Source of the DNA: an uncultured Eubacterium sp.
GTDB taxonomy: Bacteria > Bacillota > Clostridia > Oscillospirales > Acutalibacteraceae
Length of the DNA stretch: 5,906 nucleotides
Assembly: GCA_902462495.1 (NCBI GenBank)
Contig: CABQCC010000090.1
Location: 1 to 5,906, forward strand
Direction of reading: 5' to 3'
Below the pieces are notes generated by a model. That model was not told the origin of the DNA. It searched no databases and saw only the letters and a list, made by a program, of their open reading frames with translations. Shown in pieces: positions 5,187-5,906 of the stretch. The translations under genes and the position numbers were made by a program. Every line of letters begins with the position of its first letter. The stretch's first letter is position 1.

Positions 5187-5906
5187 ATGGCAAGAAAAAA
5201 GAATAGCAGAGATAATGAAGCACAAACTCCTTTGGCAGATAATGTGCATATTCAGGACGCAGGACTGATTAAGGACGAACAAATTGTTGACACTCTCAAA
5301 TGGAACTATATGCCATATGCAATGAGTGTTATTTTGTCCCGTGCGATTCCTGAAATTGACGGATTTAAACCGTCTCACAGAAAGCTACTTTATACAATGT
5401 ATAATATGGGGCTTTTGCAAGGCGGAACAATCAAGAGTGCCAATATTGTCGGAAGAACTATGCAGCTTAATCCTCACGGTGATGCTTCAATCTATGAAAC
5501 AATGATTAGATTGTCACGAGGCAACGAGAGCCTTTTGTATCCCTATGTCGAGTCAAAAGGTAACTTCGGTAAGGCATACAGCAAAAATATGATGTACGCC
5601 GCTTCTCGTTACACAGAGGCGAAGCTTGCACCGATTGCAAAAGAACTTTTTGATGACATCAACAAAGATACGGTTGATTTTGTAGATAATTATGATAATT
5701 CTATGAAAGAACCGACATTGTTGCCTGTAACTTTTCCGTCTATTCTTGCAAATGTTACAACGGGTATCGCTGTCGGTATGGCATCATCTATTGCTTCATT
5801 TAATCTTAAAGAACTTTGCGATACAACAATTGCACTTATCAAAAATCCTGACCACGATGTGTCCGAAACATTGCTTGCACCTGATTTTGTCGGCGGCGGA
5901 TATATC
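5187..5906 (+). CDS. parC: Type IIA topoisomerase subunit A (ParC/GyrA-like), N-terminal part
   Basis: The first 240 residues of the DNA breakage-reunion subunit; the gene runs off the window. The winged-helix domain shows the hallmark order: NYMPYAMSVILSRAIPEIDG (40-59), PSHRKLLYTM (62-71), KSANIVG (83-89), NPHGDASIYE (95-104), then GNFGK (125-129) and ASRYTEAKL (139-147). Tyr142, after Arg141, is the predicted nucleophile forming the 5'-phosphotyrosyl link. DINKDTVDFVDNYD (157-170) and GIAVGMAS (193-200) follow, with Ile194 matching the DNA-intercalating isoleucine of E. coli GyrA. Within the quinolone region, E. coli Ser83 and Asp87 correspond to Ala100 and Glu104. It lies 17 bp after the ParE-like gene and is surely co-transcribed. 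Whether a C-terminal beta-pinwheel exists, which would help decide gyrase versus topo IV, cannot be seen here. Confidence 0.92.
   Translation, partial: MARKKNSRDNEAQTPLADNVHIQDAGLIKDEQIVDTLKWNYMPYAMSVILSRAIPEIDGFKPSHRKLLYTMYNMGLLQGGTIKSANIVGRTMQLNPHGDASIYETMIRLSRGNESLLYPYVESKGNFGKAYSKNMMYAASRYTEAKLAPIAKELFDDINKDTVDFVDNYDNSMKEPTLLPVTFPSILANVTTGIAVGMASSIASFNLKELCDTTIALIKNPDHDVSETLLAPDFVGGGYI

Noticed and set aside
1..5906. CRISPR arrays, tRNA/rRNA genes, prophage or toxin-antitoxin modules
   Set aside because: No regularly spaced repeats, cloverleaf sequences or characteristic protein motifs were seen on either strand.

Overview
The window looks like a chromosomal segment from a low-GC Firmicute of the gut Clostridia type (Ruminococcaceae/Oscillospiraceae-like). 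This rests on A+T-rich third codon positions, strong GGAGG-type ribosome binding sites, TTG and GTG starts, a BspA-like secreted leucine-rich-repeat protein, and a divergent type IIA topoisomerase pair of a form I associate with these clostridia. Taxonomy is inference; no rRNA or tRNA is present.

Layout from left to right. Positions 1-52 hold two compact perfect stem-loops that look like the end of an IS200/IS605-type element, directly abutting a sigma-A-like promoter. That promoter drives a small unrecognised three-helix membrane protein (106-420). It converges, with a 4-bp gap, on a minus-strand family IV (hormone-sensitive-lipase-like) alpha/beta hydrolase (425-1558). The gap of about 145 bp to the right carries two oppositely oriented extended -10 promoters whose -10 boxes overlap, so the esterase and the next gene probably compete for RNA polymerase. 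The rightward gene (1703-3067) encodes a secreted modular protein: signal peptide, BspA-like LRR, CxxC modules, an Ig-like segment and a fibronectin-III-like end. A strong 13-bp-stem hairpin terminator closes it.

From 3122 onward a new transcription unit begins. Its promoter carries a perfect DnaA-box consensus (TTATCCACA) in the -35/-10 spacer and drives a GyrB/ParE-like ATPase-TOPRIM subunit (3187-5169, TTG start). After 17 bp comes a GyrA/ParC-like breakage-reunion subunit, cut by the window edge after 240 residues. Together these should form an A2B2 type IIA topoisomerase. All main catalytic residues are visible, but several normally invariant positions differ, including those matching E. 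coli GyrB R136 (aminocoumarin contact) and GyrA S83 (quinolone contact).

I found no CRISPR array, phage genes, toxin-antitoxin pair or clearly new defence-like system. The points most worth a second look are the DnaA box in the topoisomerase promoter, the drug-site substitutions, the overlapping divergent promoters and the possible IS-derived promoter at the left edge.
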